NCBI GenBank assembly: GCA_036825195.1
Contig: DAISYQ010000010.1
Coordinates: forward strand, 1 to 64,000
Direction of reading: 5' to 3'
Length of the DNA stretch: 64,000 nt
DNA from: UBA2210 sp036825195
GTDB lineage: Bacteria > Desulfobacterota > Syntrophia > Syntrophales > UBA2210
Positions 28,948 to 38,268 of the stretch are shown piece after piece. Every line of letters starts with the position of its first letter. Positions within the stretch are counted from its first letter, which is position 1. The translations under genes were made by a program, and so were the position numbers. Below the pieces are notes generated by a model that was given only the letters and a program-made list of their open reading frames with translations, was not told the origin of the DNA and searched no databases.

Positions 28948-30189
28948 ATGCGTGATCCACTTGTATATCTAGAAAGTTTGAAACAGAAGGGAATTCATCT
29001 CGATCTTGGACCCGTATCCAGACTTCTCACCCGTCTCGGAAATCCTCAGAATGAATTCGACACGATTCTCATAGGAGGAACCAATGGTAAGGGATCTACA
29101 GCGGCAATTCTTTCTTCCATATTCGCCAAGGAGGGAATGAAGGTAGGTCTCTATACATCGCCCCATTTGTGCGATTTCAGGGAACGGATACGGGTGAATC
29201 ATCAGATGATTCCTACGGATACGCTTTGTTCGCTCATAGAGCAGATCGCAGAGGAGATCAGGGAAGACGTCACCTATTTCGAATTCGCAACGGCCCTTGC
29301 ATTCCTGTATTTCGCTCGGTGCAAGGTGGAGATGGGGATTATTGAAGTGGGCATGGGGGGGAGACTCGATGCTACCAATATTGTAGCACCAAAACTTTCC
29401 ATAATAACAAATATCTCCATGGAACATCAGCAATACCTGGGTACCGATCTGCAATCAATTGCAAGGGAAAAAGGAGGAATCATAAAGGAAGGGGGCATGT
29501 GCATAACGGCAGCCAGAGACCGTAAAGTGATCGATACTCTTGCGGAAATATGCTGTCAGCGAGAAGCGGCGTTGTATAGATTAGGCAAGGATATAAAAAT
29601 CAGGCGGTCCGGAAAGGGAACGTTTTCCTACCAAGGTATTAATAAGCAATACAACGGTCTCGCCCTTTCTCTTACCGGCAGACATCAAACTGAAAATGCA
29701 GCGCTGGCCATTGCGGCCGTTGATCTGCTGTCGACAAAAGGTATGACCATTGATGACAATTCCATCATTGAAGGGTTACGGGATGTCAGATGGGAGGGAC
29801 GACTGGATCTAATTTCCCGTGATCCCCGGATTGTCTTGGATGGGGCGCATAATCCTGCCGGGATCTCGTCTCTGTGCAATGCCCTGGTGAAAGACTTTTC
29901 TTACCGAAGATTGATAGTTGTATTCGGTGTGCTTCGTGATAAGAACTATCCCGGGATGTTGAAGAGATTGCTTCCCTTGGCGGACATACTCATCTTAACG
30001 CAACCGAACGAGGAGAGGGCCGCCTCTCTCGAGGATGTATTGCCGATAGCCGAACTGCATCATGGACATATCGAGGTCGTAGACGATCCGGGCAAGGCCC
30101 TAGCAAGGGCCCGTTCCCTGGCCGGTGCCGATGACCTTGTGTGCATAACCGGTTCGCTCTATCTCGTGGGGGAGATAAAAAAGATCTGA
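28948..30189 (+). CDS. folC: bifunctional folylpolyglutamate synthase / dihydrofolate synthase
   Basis: FolC adds Glu to dihydropteroate and extends the polyglutamate tail of folates in the cytoplasm. The 413 residues form a Mur-ligase-type enzyme: P-loop GGTNGKGSTAAIL at about 43-55, the IIEVGMGGRLDATNI segment at about 131-145, and the C-terminal domain with LDGAHNPAGI around 290. No accD lies beside it, although the two are often linked. The ATG is preceded by only a weak GAAGTGAG site. lptD follows with an 81-base gap. Confidence 0.93.
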   Translation: MRDPLVYLESLKQKGIHLDLGPVSRLLTRLGNPQNEFDTILIGGTNGKGSTAAILSSIFAKEGMKVGLYTSPHLCDFRERIRVNHQMIPTDTLCSLIEQIAEEIREDVTYFEFATALAFLYFARCKVEMGIIEVGMGGRLDATNIVAPKLSIITNISMEHQQYLGTDLQSIAREKGGIIKEGGMCITAARDRKVIDTLAEICCQREAALYRLGKDIKIRRSGKGTFSYQGINKQYNGLALSLTGRHQTENAALAIAAVDLLSTKGMTIDDNSIIEGLRDVRWEGRLDLISRDPRIVLDGAHNPAGISSLCNALVKDFSYRRLIVVFGVLRDKNYPGMLKRLLPLADILILTQPNEERAASLEDVLPIAELHHGHIEVVDDPGKALARARSLAGADDLVCITGSLYLVGEIKKI

Positions 30190-30270
30190 GTTTTGATCTT
30201 CCGAAAAACAGGTTTGTGTGATAGTAACTACAACCTGTTGGCATGGGAGATCATATCAGAGGGATGCTTT

Positions 30271-32457
30271 GTGCGAAAAGTATGTATGCTGCTTTCTATC
30301 TTGTTCTGTTGGTTGATCTGCGGGGATCTTGCCGGTGCCTCTATGCGGAAGGATATGCCGGAACGGGTGGATATTGAAGCGGACAGACTAGCGTATGACA
30401 GCGATACCAAAACATATCGGGCCAACGGCAATGTTGTTATCACCATCGATAGCGGTTACCTTAAGGCCGATGATGTCACCGTGGATACAGTAACGAATGA
30501 AGCCGCAGCAGAGGGGCATGTCTTTATCAAGAGTGGAAAGGATATTCTCGAAGGGGAAAAAGTGCATTTTAATCTTACCGACGATACGGGGACCGTATCC
30601 GAAGGCACGGTTTTTTTTGACAGGAATCACCTCTACCTGCGCGGTGCAACCATTGAGAAGAGAGGCGAGGCGACCTATTTCCTGAAGAGCGGCCAGGCAA
30701 CGACATGTGACGGTGAAGATCCCGACTGGAAATTTACCGGCAGAGAATTAGAAGTTACCATCGGTGGATACGGAACCGTTAAAGACGGGACCTTTCAGGT
30801 AAAAGGTCTCCCGATCCTCTATATCCCCTATCTCATATTCCCCGCCAAAACTACGCGACAGACGGGATTCCTGTTCCCCCGCATCGCCTATTCGAGTGAT
30901 AAGCTGGGATGGGATGTGGGAATTCCGTTTTACTGGGCTATTTCTGAAAATATGGATGCAACCTTTTATCAACGCTATATGGATAAACGGGGGTTTCAGG
31001 AAGGAGCGGAACTGCGGTATCTTGCCGGTAAAGATTCCTACGGCATGCTCTATGGGGATTATCTCCGCGATACCATGGACGCATCGGATTCCGAAGAAGA
31101 TGACTTTCTGCCCCGGGACTGGAACGATAATAATAATCGGTGGTCGTATTATCTGGCTTACATGAAGACATTCAGCCCGGGGTTTTATCTGAAGACAGAC
31201 ATCCGAAAGGTGTCTGACCGGTGGTATTTCAAGGATTTCGATTCATACAATTATTATAAGGAACAGTATGGAGAAAGCAGTACCCGAACATTCAACGGAG
31301 TGTCGTTCGATGCCGATAAATCTCTGACCTCACTGAACTCAACGGTTCGTCTTGTAAAGGAGTGGAGTCTCTTTAACACAACAGCCCTCATGGAATATAC
31401 GGATAATTTCCAGAGTTATTCCAATGATGAGACACTGCAAAAATATCCTGAAGTTACATTGACGGGTATACGGCAGCCGATTCTGGATTCTCCGTTTGAT
31501 TTTGAACTTGAATCTTCGTATGGCTACTACTACAGAACAACGGGATACAAGGGACATCTCTTTGATCTGTATCCGATATTTTCACTGCCCTTGAGGTTCG
31601 GAGATTTTCTTGAGTTTACTCCATCTCTCGGTCTGCGGGAGATAGGGTGGAGCAGTTCATATAACGGTGATACCGTGGATGAGATGGATGAACATGGAAG
31701 CCGCGAACTCTATACCATAGGGGCTACCCTTTCCAGTGAGGTGTACAGAGTATTTGATGTAGGAGGGAGCGTTGTAGACAAGATACGTCACGGCATCAAA
31801 CCGGAATTGGCATATACGTATATTCCGTATGTAGATCAGGAAGAGGTGCCAGATTTTTTTAGCAGTATACCGGAAACGAATAGTGTGACCTGCTCGCTCA
31901 CCAATGTATTCACTGCCAGATTGAAGGATGAGAGTGGCAATATTTCCTATAGGGAATTCCTCAAGCTGAAATTGAGTCAGTCTTACAATATCAGGGAAGC
32001 GAGAAGAGACAGCGGCGGATCTTCAGACAAAAGGAGACCCTTCGGCACTGTCAGCGCCGAACTTGATTTTATTCCTTTCCGGTATTTCTCTCTTGATGCC
32101 GACGCACAGTTTGATGTTAATGCTGGAGAATGGAAAAAACTAAATTCCTGTTTCGATATAAAGGATTATCGTGGTGATGCTCTGACCGCCGAATACCGGT
32201 ATACGCAAGATTCTGTGGAAGAAATAAATCTTTCTTTGAGGGGGAAAGCAACAGAGCGGCTTGATCTGATCTATGCCTTGAAGAAGAATAGACTTGATAA
32301 TCAAACACTTGAAACTACGTATGCCATAGATTATCACAAGCAGTGCTGGGGCGCGGAGTTCAGTTACTCGGATTCTCCTGACGACAGGAGGTTTATGGTG
32401 ATCTTTTCTCTCTATGGCCTTGGTAAGGTCGGGAATGTGACAGGCAGGTTGCCGTAA
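30271..32457 (+). CDS. lptD: LPS-assembly protein LptD
   Basis: LptD is the outer-membrane barrel that inserts lipopolysaccharide at the cell surface. I choose GTG 30271 because AGAGGGA (30258-30264) is six bases upstream and the protein then begins with a clean signal peptide (MRKVCMLLSILFCWLICGDLAGA). The frame itself is open back to 30193. The 728-residue product has an N-terminal OstA/LptA-like beta-jellyroll (about 30-130) and a long barrel rich in alternating aromatic strands. The LPYIPYLIFP-type motif (LPILYIPYLIFP) is present. It shows that the host has an LPS-type outer membrane. Confidence 0.9.
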   Translation: MRKVCMLLSILFCWLICGDLAGASMRKDMPERVDIEADRLAYDSDTKTYRANGNVVITIDSGYLKADDVTVDTVTNEAAAEGHVFIKSGKDILEGEKVHFNLTDDTGTVSEGTVFFDRNHLYLRGATIEKRGEATYFLKSGQATTCDGEDPDWKFTGRELEVTIGGYGTVKDGTFQVKGLPILYIPYLIFPAKTTRQTGFLFPRIAYSSDKLGWDVGIPFYWAISENMDATFYQRYMDKRGFQEGAELRYLAGKDSYGMLYGDYLRDTMDASDSEEDDFLPRDWNDNNNRWSYYLAYMKTFSPGFYLKTDIRKVSDRWYFKDFDSYNYYKEQYGESSTRTFNGVSFDADKSLTSLNSTVRLVKEWSLFNTTALMEYTDNFQSYSNDETLQKYPEVTLTGIRQPILDSPFDFELESSYGYYYRTTGYKGHLFDLYPIFSLPLRFGDFLEFTPSLGLREIGWSSSYNGDTVDEMDEHGSRELYTIGATLSSEVYRVFDVGGSVVDKIRHGIKPELAYTYIPYVDQEEVPDFFSSIPETNSVTCSLTNVFTARLKDESGNISYREFLKLKLSQSYNIREARRDSGGSSDKRRPFGTVSAELDFIPFRYFSLDADAQFDVNAGEWKKLNSCFDIKDYRGDALTAEYRYTQDSVEEINLSLRGKATERLDLIYALKKNRLDNQTLETTYAIDYHKQCWGAEFSYSDSPDDRRFMVIFSLYGLGKVGNVTGRLP

Positions 32458-32483
32458 TAGTGATTATTTGTTTTTATTTTTCC

Positions 32484-32512
32484 TTGACAATTACATCATA
32501 ATTACATAATCT
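32484..32512 (+). promoter_or_regulatory. sigma70-type promoter for rplM-rpsI
   Basis: A perfect TTGACA (32484-32489) stands 15 bases before CATAAT (32505-32510) or 17 before TAATCT (32507-32512). It is about 35 bases before the rplM ATG and well placed to drive rplM-rpsI. Confidence 0.7.
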
Positions 32513-32546
32513 CCACCTCTTTGAGTTTACGATTATAGGTGAATAT

Positions 32547-32975
32547 ATGAAGACATATAGTACCAAGAAGGAAAGCGTTGTAAGAGACTGGTATCTTGTT
32601 AATGCCGACGGTAAAGTGCTGGGCAGGCTTGCCGCCGAGATAGCAAGACGTTTGCGAGGGAAGCACAAACCGGTCTATACCCCGCATATTGATACCGGTG
32701 ATTTTATCGTTGTGGTAAATGCCGATAAAATTGCCGTTACGGGGAAGAAACTTACCGATAAGATCTACTATCATCACAGTGGTTATCCGGGAGGACTGAA
32801 ATCAGCGACAGCGAGCAAGATGCTGGCGGAGAAGCCGGAAGAGCTGTTACGCATCGCCGTCAGAGGAATGCTTCCGAAAAACAATCTGGGGAGACAGATG
32901 CTGACGAAACTTAAAGTGTATAAGGGTGATACGCACCCACATAAGGCCCAGATGGCCATACCGCTGGAAGTATAG
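32547..32975 (+). CDS. rplM: 50S ribosomal protein L13
   Basis: L13 is an early 50S assembly protein. The 142 residues include DWYLVNADGKVLGRLAAEIARRLRGKHKPVYTPHIDTGDF and the C-terminal RGMLPKNNLGRQMLTKLKVY, both family signatures. It has its own promoter and is paired with rpsI, 14 bases downstream. Confidence 0.97.
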   Translation: MKTYSTKKESVVRDWYLVNADGKVLGRLAAEIARRLRGKHKPVYTPHIDTGDFIVVVNADKIAVTGKKLTDKIYYHHSGYPGGLKSATASKMLAEKPEELLRIAVRGMLPKNNLGRQMLTKLKVYKGDTHPHKAQMAIPLEV

Positions 32976-32989
32976 ACCAGGAGAGAGAA

Positions 32990-33382
32990 ATGTCAGTAAA
33001 AAGCTATTATGCTACAGGCAAGAGGAAGACCTCGATAGCACGAGTGTGGATGAAAGAGGGAAGCGGGGCCTTTGTAGTCAATAAAAGGACTTTTGATGAT
33101 TATTTTACCCGTGATATATTAAAAAGATTGATCCTGCAACCTCTCTATATGACCGATAAAGCAGATAAGTTCGATTTCTATATCAATGTCAACGGAGGGG
33201 GGAACACCGGCCAGGCGGGAGCAATCAGACATGGTATATCGAAAGCCCTCGTTGAGTATGATGAAGAATTAAAGTCTGTTCTCAAGAAAGCCGGGTTTCT
33301 GACACGAGATGCCCGGGTAAAGGAGAGGAAAAAATACGGCCAGCCCGGTGCGAGAAAGAGATTCCAATATTCAAAGAGATAA
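32990..33382 (+). CDS. rpsI: 30S ribosomal protein S9
   Basis: S9 extends a C-terminal tail to the P-site tRNA. The 130-residue protein begins with YYATGKRKTSIARVWM, contains GGGNTGQAGAIRHGISKALVE, and ends with the essential basic tail RKKYGQPGARKRFQYSKR. AGGAGAG precedes the ATG. A strong terminator follows. Confidence 0.97.
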   Translation: MSVKSYYATGKRKTSIARVWMKEGSGAFVVNKRTFDDYFTRDILKRLILQPLYMTDKADKFDFYINVNGGGNTGQAGAIRHGISKALVEYDEELKSVLKKAGFLTRDARVKERKKYGQPGARKRFQYSKR

Positions 33383-33397
33383 CATCAGCAATACACG

Positions 33398-33423
33398 AAG
33401 GGGGCTATGGCCCCCTTTTTTTA
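33398..33423 (+). terminator. intrinsic terminator after rpsI
   Basis: AAGGGGGC (33398-33405) pairs with GCCCCCTT (33410-33417) around a four-base loop, within a run of T residues to 33423. It separates rplM-rpsI from argC. Confidence 0.9.
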
Positions 33424-33439
33424 TTCGGAGGCGGTTTTC

Positions 33440-34477
33440 ATGGTAAGGGTGGGTATATATGGGGCAAGCGGCTATACCGGCCAAGAACTGTTACGGCTTT
33501 TAATCAATCATCCCGATACGGACGTCGTAGCCGTCACATCGAGGAAATACCAAGACGTTGCAGTCGCTGACGTATATCCGGTATTTGCCGGTATCACGGA
33601 TCTGAAATTTATGGACTCGTCTCCTGAGAACCTTATTGCTTCCTGTGATGTCGTATTTCTGGCGCTTCCCCATGGAGAGGCTATGAAGGTAGCACCGGCA
33701 TTTATCGAAGCCGGAATACGGGTCATCGATCTGGGAGCCGATTTTCGACTGAGAGATGTGTCGGTATATGAGAAGTGGTACATACGGCACACGGCTTCCG
33801 ATCTCATCCAACAGGCCGTCTACGGTCTTCCCGAATTGTACCGAAATGATCTGAAGGATGCGGTTCTCGTTGCAAATCCCGGATGTTACCCCACGAGTAT
33901 CATTCTCGGAATCGCCCCTCTGCTGCGAGAGAAAATCATTGCTTCTTCCTCGATCATAGCGGATTCAAAATCGGGTGTAAGTGGTGCCGGGCGGGATCTG
34001 CAACTCGGTTCACTCTTCTGCGAAGTGAATGAGGGGTTCAAGGCGTATAAGGTCGGATCGCACCGTCACACTCCGGAGATAGAACAGGAACTTGGACGTA
34101 TTGCGGGGACGGAGGTAATCATTTCTTTTACCCCGCATCTTGTGCCGGTCAACAGGGGGATTCTGAGCACGATCTATGCGGATCTGAATGCGGAGATAAC
34201 CGCTTCAGCCCTGTTCGATCTCTATGAGAGTTTCTACGGTAATGAACAATTTGTTCGCATATGCAAGCCGGGGACCCTGCCGAATATCTCTTCGGTCAGT
34301 GGTTCCAACAACTGTGATATCGGAATCGTCGTTGACGGACGTACCGGCAGGGTGATCATTGTGTCGGCTATAGACAACTTGGTGAAGGGGGCTTCGGGTC
34401 AGGCGGTACAGAATATGAATATCATGTGCGGACTTCCGGAAGGTGCCGGCCTGAATCATATATCACTGTTTCCCTAA
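33440..34477 (+). CDS. argC: N-acetyl-gamma-glutamyl-phosphate reductase
   Basis: ArgC reduces N-acetylglutamyl phosphate to the semialdehyde, the third step of arginine (ornithine) synthesis. ATG 33440 is preceded by GGAGG (33427-33431) at eight bases; the open frame extends upstream into the rpsI terminator and is not used. The 345 residues have the N-terminal NADP-binding GASGYTGQELLRLL and the catalytic Cys at 149 in NPGCYPTS, plus HRHTPEIEQEL. No other arg gene is nearby; the rpsI-argC neighbourhood is known in Deltaproteobacteria. Confidence 0.95.
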   Translation: MVRVGIYGASGYTGQELLRLLINHPDTDVVAVTSRKYQDVAVADVYPVFAGITDLKFMDSSPENLIASCDVVFLALPHGEAMKVAPAFIEAGIRVIDLGADFRLRDVSVYEKWYIRHTASDLIQQAVYGLPELYRNDLKDAVLVANPGCYPTSIILGIAPLLREKIIASSSIIADSKSGVSGAGRDLQLGSLFCEVNEGFKAYKVGSHRHTPEIEQELGRIAGTEVIISFTPHLVPVNRGILSTIYADLNAEITASALFDLYESFYGNEQFVRICKPGTLPNISSVSGSNNCDIGIVVDGRTGRVIIVSAIDNLVKGASGQAVQNMNIMCGLPEGAGLNHISLFP

Positions 34478-34536
34478 AGAACCGGTGCATGTTCCCGTGG
34501 AATCTGACTGCCTGTAGCGCATTGGAAGAGGGTACT

Positions 34537-36015
34537 ATGAGCTTGAGACTGTATAATACACTGACAAAAAAGAAAGAGGAATTCGTTCCCATCAAAGAGG
34601 GTGAAGTAAGTATGTATGTCTGTGGGATCACGGCGTATGATGTGTGCCATATAGGACATGCCCGATCGGCGGTGGTCTTCGACGTGATATACAGATATCT
34701 GAAATATAGGGGCTACGATGTAACCTATGTAAAGAATTTTACCGATGTTGATGATAAAATTATCGCAAAGGCTAATGCCGAAGGGACCGATATATATGAT
34801 ATATCGGAACGCTTTATGAGGGAGCATAACGATGATATGGATCACCTCGGAGTGGCGAGACCAACAGTCGCACCGAGGGCAACCGATAACATAAAGGGGA
34901 TGATCCGGCTTATCGACGCCCTTATGGAAAAGGGATTGGCCTATGTAGTCGATGGTGATGTGTATTATTCGGTTGAAAAGTTTAATGGATACGGCAAACT
35001 ATCGGGCAGGAGTCTGGATGATATGCTTGCCGGCGCCAGGATCGACGTGGACGAAAAGAAGAGAAATCCCTTCGATTTTGTGCTGTGGAAATCCAGTAAG
35101 GAGGGAGAACCCTGGTGGAACAGCCCGTGGGGAAGGGGCAGACCGGGGTGGCATATCGAATGTTCCGTTATGAGTCAGAGGTTCCTTGGTGATACCTTTG
35201 ATATACATGGTGGTGGCGAAGACCTGATTTTCCCCCATCACGAGAATGAAATAGCCCAGTCTGAAGGTGCCACGGGAAAACCCTTTGCGAACTATTGGAT
35301 ACACAACGGATTTATAAAGATAAACAGCGAGAAGATGTCAAAATCTCTTGGAAACACCCTTACCATAAAAGAGATATTAACTGCTTATCACCCGGAAGTA
35401 GTGCGATTTTTTATCCTTCAGAGTCACTATAAAAGTTATATAGATTTCTCGGATGCCTCCATTGCCGAGGCACGGTTGGGCTTGGAGAGATTTTACGCCA
35501 CGCTGAAAGGGATAAAGGATGCGCTTGCTGAAGCAGCTGATTTATCGGGTATTTCCGAAAAAGATCTTTCCGAAGAAAGCGGGGAGGTATGGGAGAAAGT
35601 CAATACCCTTCCCGACAGATTCAAAGAGGCCATGGATGACGATTTTAACACGGCAATGGCTATCGGATACCTGTTCGACACGGTTCGCATGATAAACGGA
35701 TATCTCTCACAGACTGCTCCCCCCACCCGAGGATCCCTTTTTGTCCTGAATGAGGCGAGGAGACATATCAGAGAGGTCGGTAAGGTGCTGGGGTTGTTCC
35801 TGGAAGATCCGGATGAATACTTCGAAAAAGACAAAGAGAGAGAAGTTAAAAAGCTGGGTCTGGATGTGAAAGAAGTGGAGCAATTGATTGCGGAAAGGAA
35901 ACAGGCTCGGGAAGCCAAAGACTGGGGCCGAGCCGATGCCGTAAGAGACCAGTTGGCCGCCAGAGGAATCGTCCTCAGTGATACACCAACATCCACTACC
36001 TGGAAGGTGGGTTAA
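34537..36015 (+). CDS. cysS: cysteinyl-tRNA synthetase
   Basis: This class I synthetase charges tRNA-Cys. I start at ATG 34537 (MSLRLYNTLTKKKEEF), with GAGGG just upstream, since the open frame before it overlaps the end of argC. The HIGH motif is at 38-41 (CHIGHARS) and KMSKS at 266-270. The zinc-site Cys in YVCGITAYD and the GGGEDLIFPHHENEIAQSE region are present. The 492-residue length is close to the usual 460-490. Confidence 0.96.
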   Translation: MSLRLYNTLTKKKEEFVPIKEGEVSMYVCGITAYDVCHIGHARSAVVFDVIYRYLKYRGYDVTYVKNFTDVDDKIIAKANAEGTDIYDISERFMREHNDDMDHLGVARPTVAPRATDNIKGMIRLIDALMEKGLAYVVDGDVYYSVEKFNGYGKLSGRSLDDMLAGARIDVDEKKRNPFDFVLWKSSKEGEPWWNSPWGRGRPGWHIECSVMSQRFLGDTFDIHGGGEDLIFPHHENEIAQSEGATGKPFANYWIHNGFIKINSEKMSKSLGNTLTIKEILTAYHPEVVRFFILQSHYKSYIDFSDASIAEARLGLERFYATLKGIKDALAEAADLSGISEKDLSEESGEVWEKVNTLPDRFKEAMDDDFNTAMAIGYLFDTVRMINGYLSQTAPPTRGSLFVLNEARRHIREVGKVLGLFLEDPDEYFEKDKEREVKKLGLDVKEVEQLIAERKQAREAKDWGRADAVRDQLAARGIVLSDTPTSTTWKVG

Positions 36016-36092
36016 AGAGATCGAACCGCATATCATCAATTCCCTCAGTTTGTGTCATCTTCCTTCCCATGAGATTCGTATAGGCAGATGTT

Positions 36093-36566
36093 TCATTCTA
36101 CGGATATATCAACGATCTCAAACTCTCTGATGCCTCCCGGAGTTGTGGCCCTCACTTCGTCCCCCACTTCTTTTCTGAGAAGCGCTTTCCCTATGGGGGA
36201 GGTAATGGATATATGGTTTTGGCTCATGTCAGACTCAAAGGGCCCTACGAGCTTATAGCGGGTCACTTCTCCCGTGTTTGCATCTTCTATGGTAACCGTT
36301 GATCCGAAGACGACCATCTCATCGGTAAGATCTTTCAGATCGACGATAGTTGAGTTTGCCAGGTTGTTTTCTATCTCCTGAACCTTCCCCTGGATAAAGG
36401 ACTGCCTTTCTTTGGCCGCAGCGTATTCGGCGTTTTCCGATAGATCACCATGACCCCTGGCTTCTTCGATATCCTTTATGTTTGCGGGTACTTCAACCTT
36501 TTTCAGATGGGCCAACTCATTTTTTAATCGCTCAAATCCTGCGCGTGTTATAGGAAACTTGCTCAT
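36093..36566 (-). CDS. greA: transcription elongation factor GreA
   Basis: GreA enters the polymerase secondary channel and stimulates cleavage of backtracked RNA. The start is placed at the Met opening MSKFPITRAGFERLKNEL (36566), with AAGGGTGAG upstream; a longer frame adds 24 non-homologous residues. The 157 residues comprise the N-terminal coiled coil with the acidic tip DLSENAEYAAAKERQ (about 41-55) and the C-terminal FKBP-like domain with SPIGKALLRKEVGDEV. It is convergent with cysS and has its own candidate promoter. Confidence 0.96.
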   Translation of the reverse strand: MSKFPITRAGFERLKNELAHLKKVEVPANIKDIEEARGHGDLSENAEYAAAKERQSFIQGKVQEIENNLANSTIVDLKDLTDEMVVFGSTVTIEDANTGEVTRYKLVGPFESDMSQNHISITSPIGKALLRKEVGDEVRATTPGGIREFEIVDISVE

Positions 36567-36609
36567 TCGTCTCACCCTTGGGCTTTCGATCACTGCGCCC
36601 TGTAATAAA

Positions 36610-36638
36610 ATAACAATGCACAGAGTCGATACGCTCAA
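36610..36638 (-). promoter_or_regulatory. candidate promoter for greA
   Basis: On the minus strand TTGAGC (complement of 36633-36638) and TGTTAT (complement of 36610-36615) are separated by 17 bases. Each matches four of six consensus positions. Transcription would begin about 40 bases before the greA start. Confidence 0.35.
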
Positions 36639-37019
36639 CCCTATGCATTGACGTTCTTTTTACACTATCTCTCCCATTTTTTCAATGTATTTGAATGATG
36701 TTTATTATTCGCCCATATATTGCACAAAGCTGATATTCCGGTAAAGATGTCGTCACATTTGGAGTATTCATGCTGATAAGTAAAATATTCCATGAGAGTT
36801 TTTCCCCGAGCGTATGCGGCCGCGAGCCAAGGTCTCTCCGTGTTTTAGCTGTTGTGATGGCATCATCATGGAAAAGAGGTACATCTGTTCAATTTCCCCC
36901 ATACTTTCGAGATGTGTGTATTTCGTAGATTGCTATTTCACCGTTTTCATATTAAACTTAGACGAAATCGGCCAGGGGTGATGAGGTGAGAATCCGGGTA
37001 ACTCCGGCCGTTCCTCGCC

Positions 37020-37757
37020 ATGAAAAAAGACAGTCAAAACCGGTATCCCGTTCCAATCCGTGAATGGTCGGAAGACGACCAGCCTCGTGAAAAGCTCCTC
37101 AAATACGGGGAGCATGCGCTCAGCAATGCGGAACTACTGGCTATCTTGATCAGGACAGGGATGCCCGGCAGGAGTGCCGTCGATATCGGTAGAGAACTGC
37201 TGCACCGGTTCAAATCGCTCCGTGCCATGAGCAGTGTCGACCTTTCAGAATTCCAGAAGATCAAGGGTCTTAAAAATGCGAAAATCGCACAGATCAAGGC
37301 CGCCATCGAACTGGGCAGGCGCATGATCAGCGAGGAGAAGACACTCTCGGATCCTGTCAGACATTCCTCGGACGTGGCGGATCTTCTGATGCCGCTGATG
37401 AGAGACTTGAAAAAGGAACGCTTTGTCCTGCTGCTCCTTGACGGCAGAAACGCTGTGTCGGATATGATAGATATTGATTACGGCACCGTCGACAGGGCGA
37501 ATCCCTATATCCGAGATATCATTCAAACGGCTATCCGGCATAACGCACCATCGATCATCGTCGCCCACAACCACCCCTCCGGCGCTACAATTCCGAGTGA
37601 AAACGACAAGGCATTTACGAGAAGCCTGATGATGGCCGCGAAAGCAACAGGTATCAGTTTCTTTGACCACATTATTATCGGAAACGACAACTATTTCAGC
37701 TTCGCAGATAAGGGATATATGGGAGAGTACGAAACAAAAGCCATTCGAGAGCTGTAA
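37020..37757 (+). CDS. radC: RadC-family JAMM/MPN domain protein
   Basis: RadC proteins combine a helix-hairpin-helix region with a metalloprotease-like JAMM domain. Their cellular function remains unclear despite the name, which came from a misassigned repair mutant. The 245 residues have LSNAELLAILIRTG and the hairpin LSEFQKIKGLKNAKIAQIKAA in the N-terminal half. The metal motif is His183-Asn-His185-Pro-Ser-Gly followed by Ser and Asp in IPSENDKAFT. No strong ribosome-binding site is visible before the ATG. About 380 bases of gene-free sequence separate it from greA, in which I see only an inverted repeat AATGCA/TGCATT (36615-36648). Confidence 0.93.
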   Translation: MKKDSQNRYPVPIREWSEDDQPREKLLKYGEHALSNAELLAILIRTGMPGRSAVDIGRELLHRFKSLRAMSSVDLSEFQKIKGLKNAKIAQIKAAIELGRRMISEEKTLSDPVRHSSDVADLLMPLMRDLKKERFVLLLLDGRNAVSDMIDIDYGTVDRANPYIRDIIQTAIRHNAPSIIVAHNHPSGATIPSENDKAFTRSLMMAAKATGISFFDHIIIGNDNYFSFADKGYMGEYETKAIREL

Positions 37758-38268
37758 TCGGTTCATGCAGAGTAGGATTCGCGTGTAACATGAAAACCGC
37801 CTCCGATGAGCAGTCTGATCCTTATATTCCGTTTATAGAGCGGTTGACAGATACTGGTCATCTCCTCCCGTGAGAGGATACAGGCGCTATGGGTGATCCG
37901 TGGTACATGCACGCTGGTGGGTAAGAGATATATCGGATACATTCCTAAGGAGTTGCGTGTCTCGTATTTCGGAGTACATACTTTCAGTATACTTTATATT
38001 ACATGTAACTAGTTATAATTATAAATATAATTCTTAAAGGTTTCCTTTTATTCCTAATAGTAAATAATTTCTTGACAATTAGATGGGTGCTCCTTATAAA
38101 AATAAACAGGTAATATCTTCTCAAAACAAAGATGGTTTGAAGCCATACTTGCTACGTACACGGGGTTTAAGGGCATGTAAATTTCACCGGTAACATTACT
38201 GAACCTATCATTGATCGGACTTGCAGGACTTTTAAGTAGTTGTCTTACATGTCAAGGAAACGGTGCAA
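37758..38268 (+). other. AT-rich intergenic control region before the regulator
   Basis: This 510-base stretch has no convincing gene. It is notably AT-rich in the middle (about 37990-38070). It holds the perfect palindrome TTACATGTAA (37999-38008), a good promoter (38072-38100), and two more related motifs, GCATGTAAAT (38173-38182) and TTACATGTCA (38245-38254), the last overlapping the approach to the ribosome-binding site. The region looks like the control sequence of the adjacent regulator and the catabolic genes beyond it. Confidence 0.6.
38072..38100 (+). promoter_or_regulatory. strong sigma70-type promoter for the XRE-cupin gene
   Basis: TTGACA (38072-38077) and TATAAA (38095-38100) are spaced by exactly 17 bases. 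The transcript would have a leader of about 160 bases before the regulator start codon. Confidence 0.75.

Noticed and set aside
37843..37872. TTGACA at 37843 as a promoter
   Set aside because: No acceptable -10 hexamer occurs at 16-18 bases; the 38072 promoter is far better.
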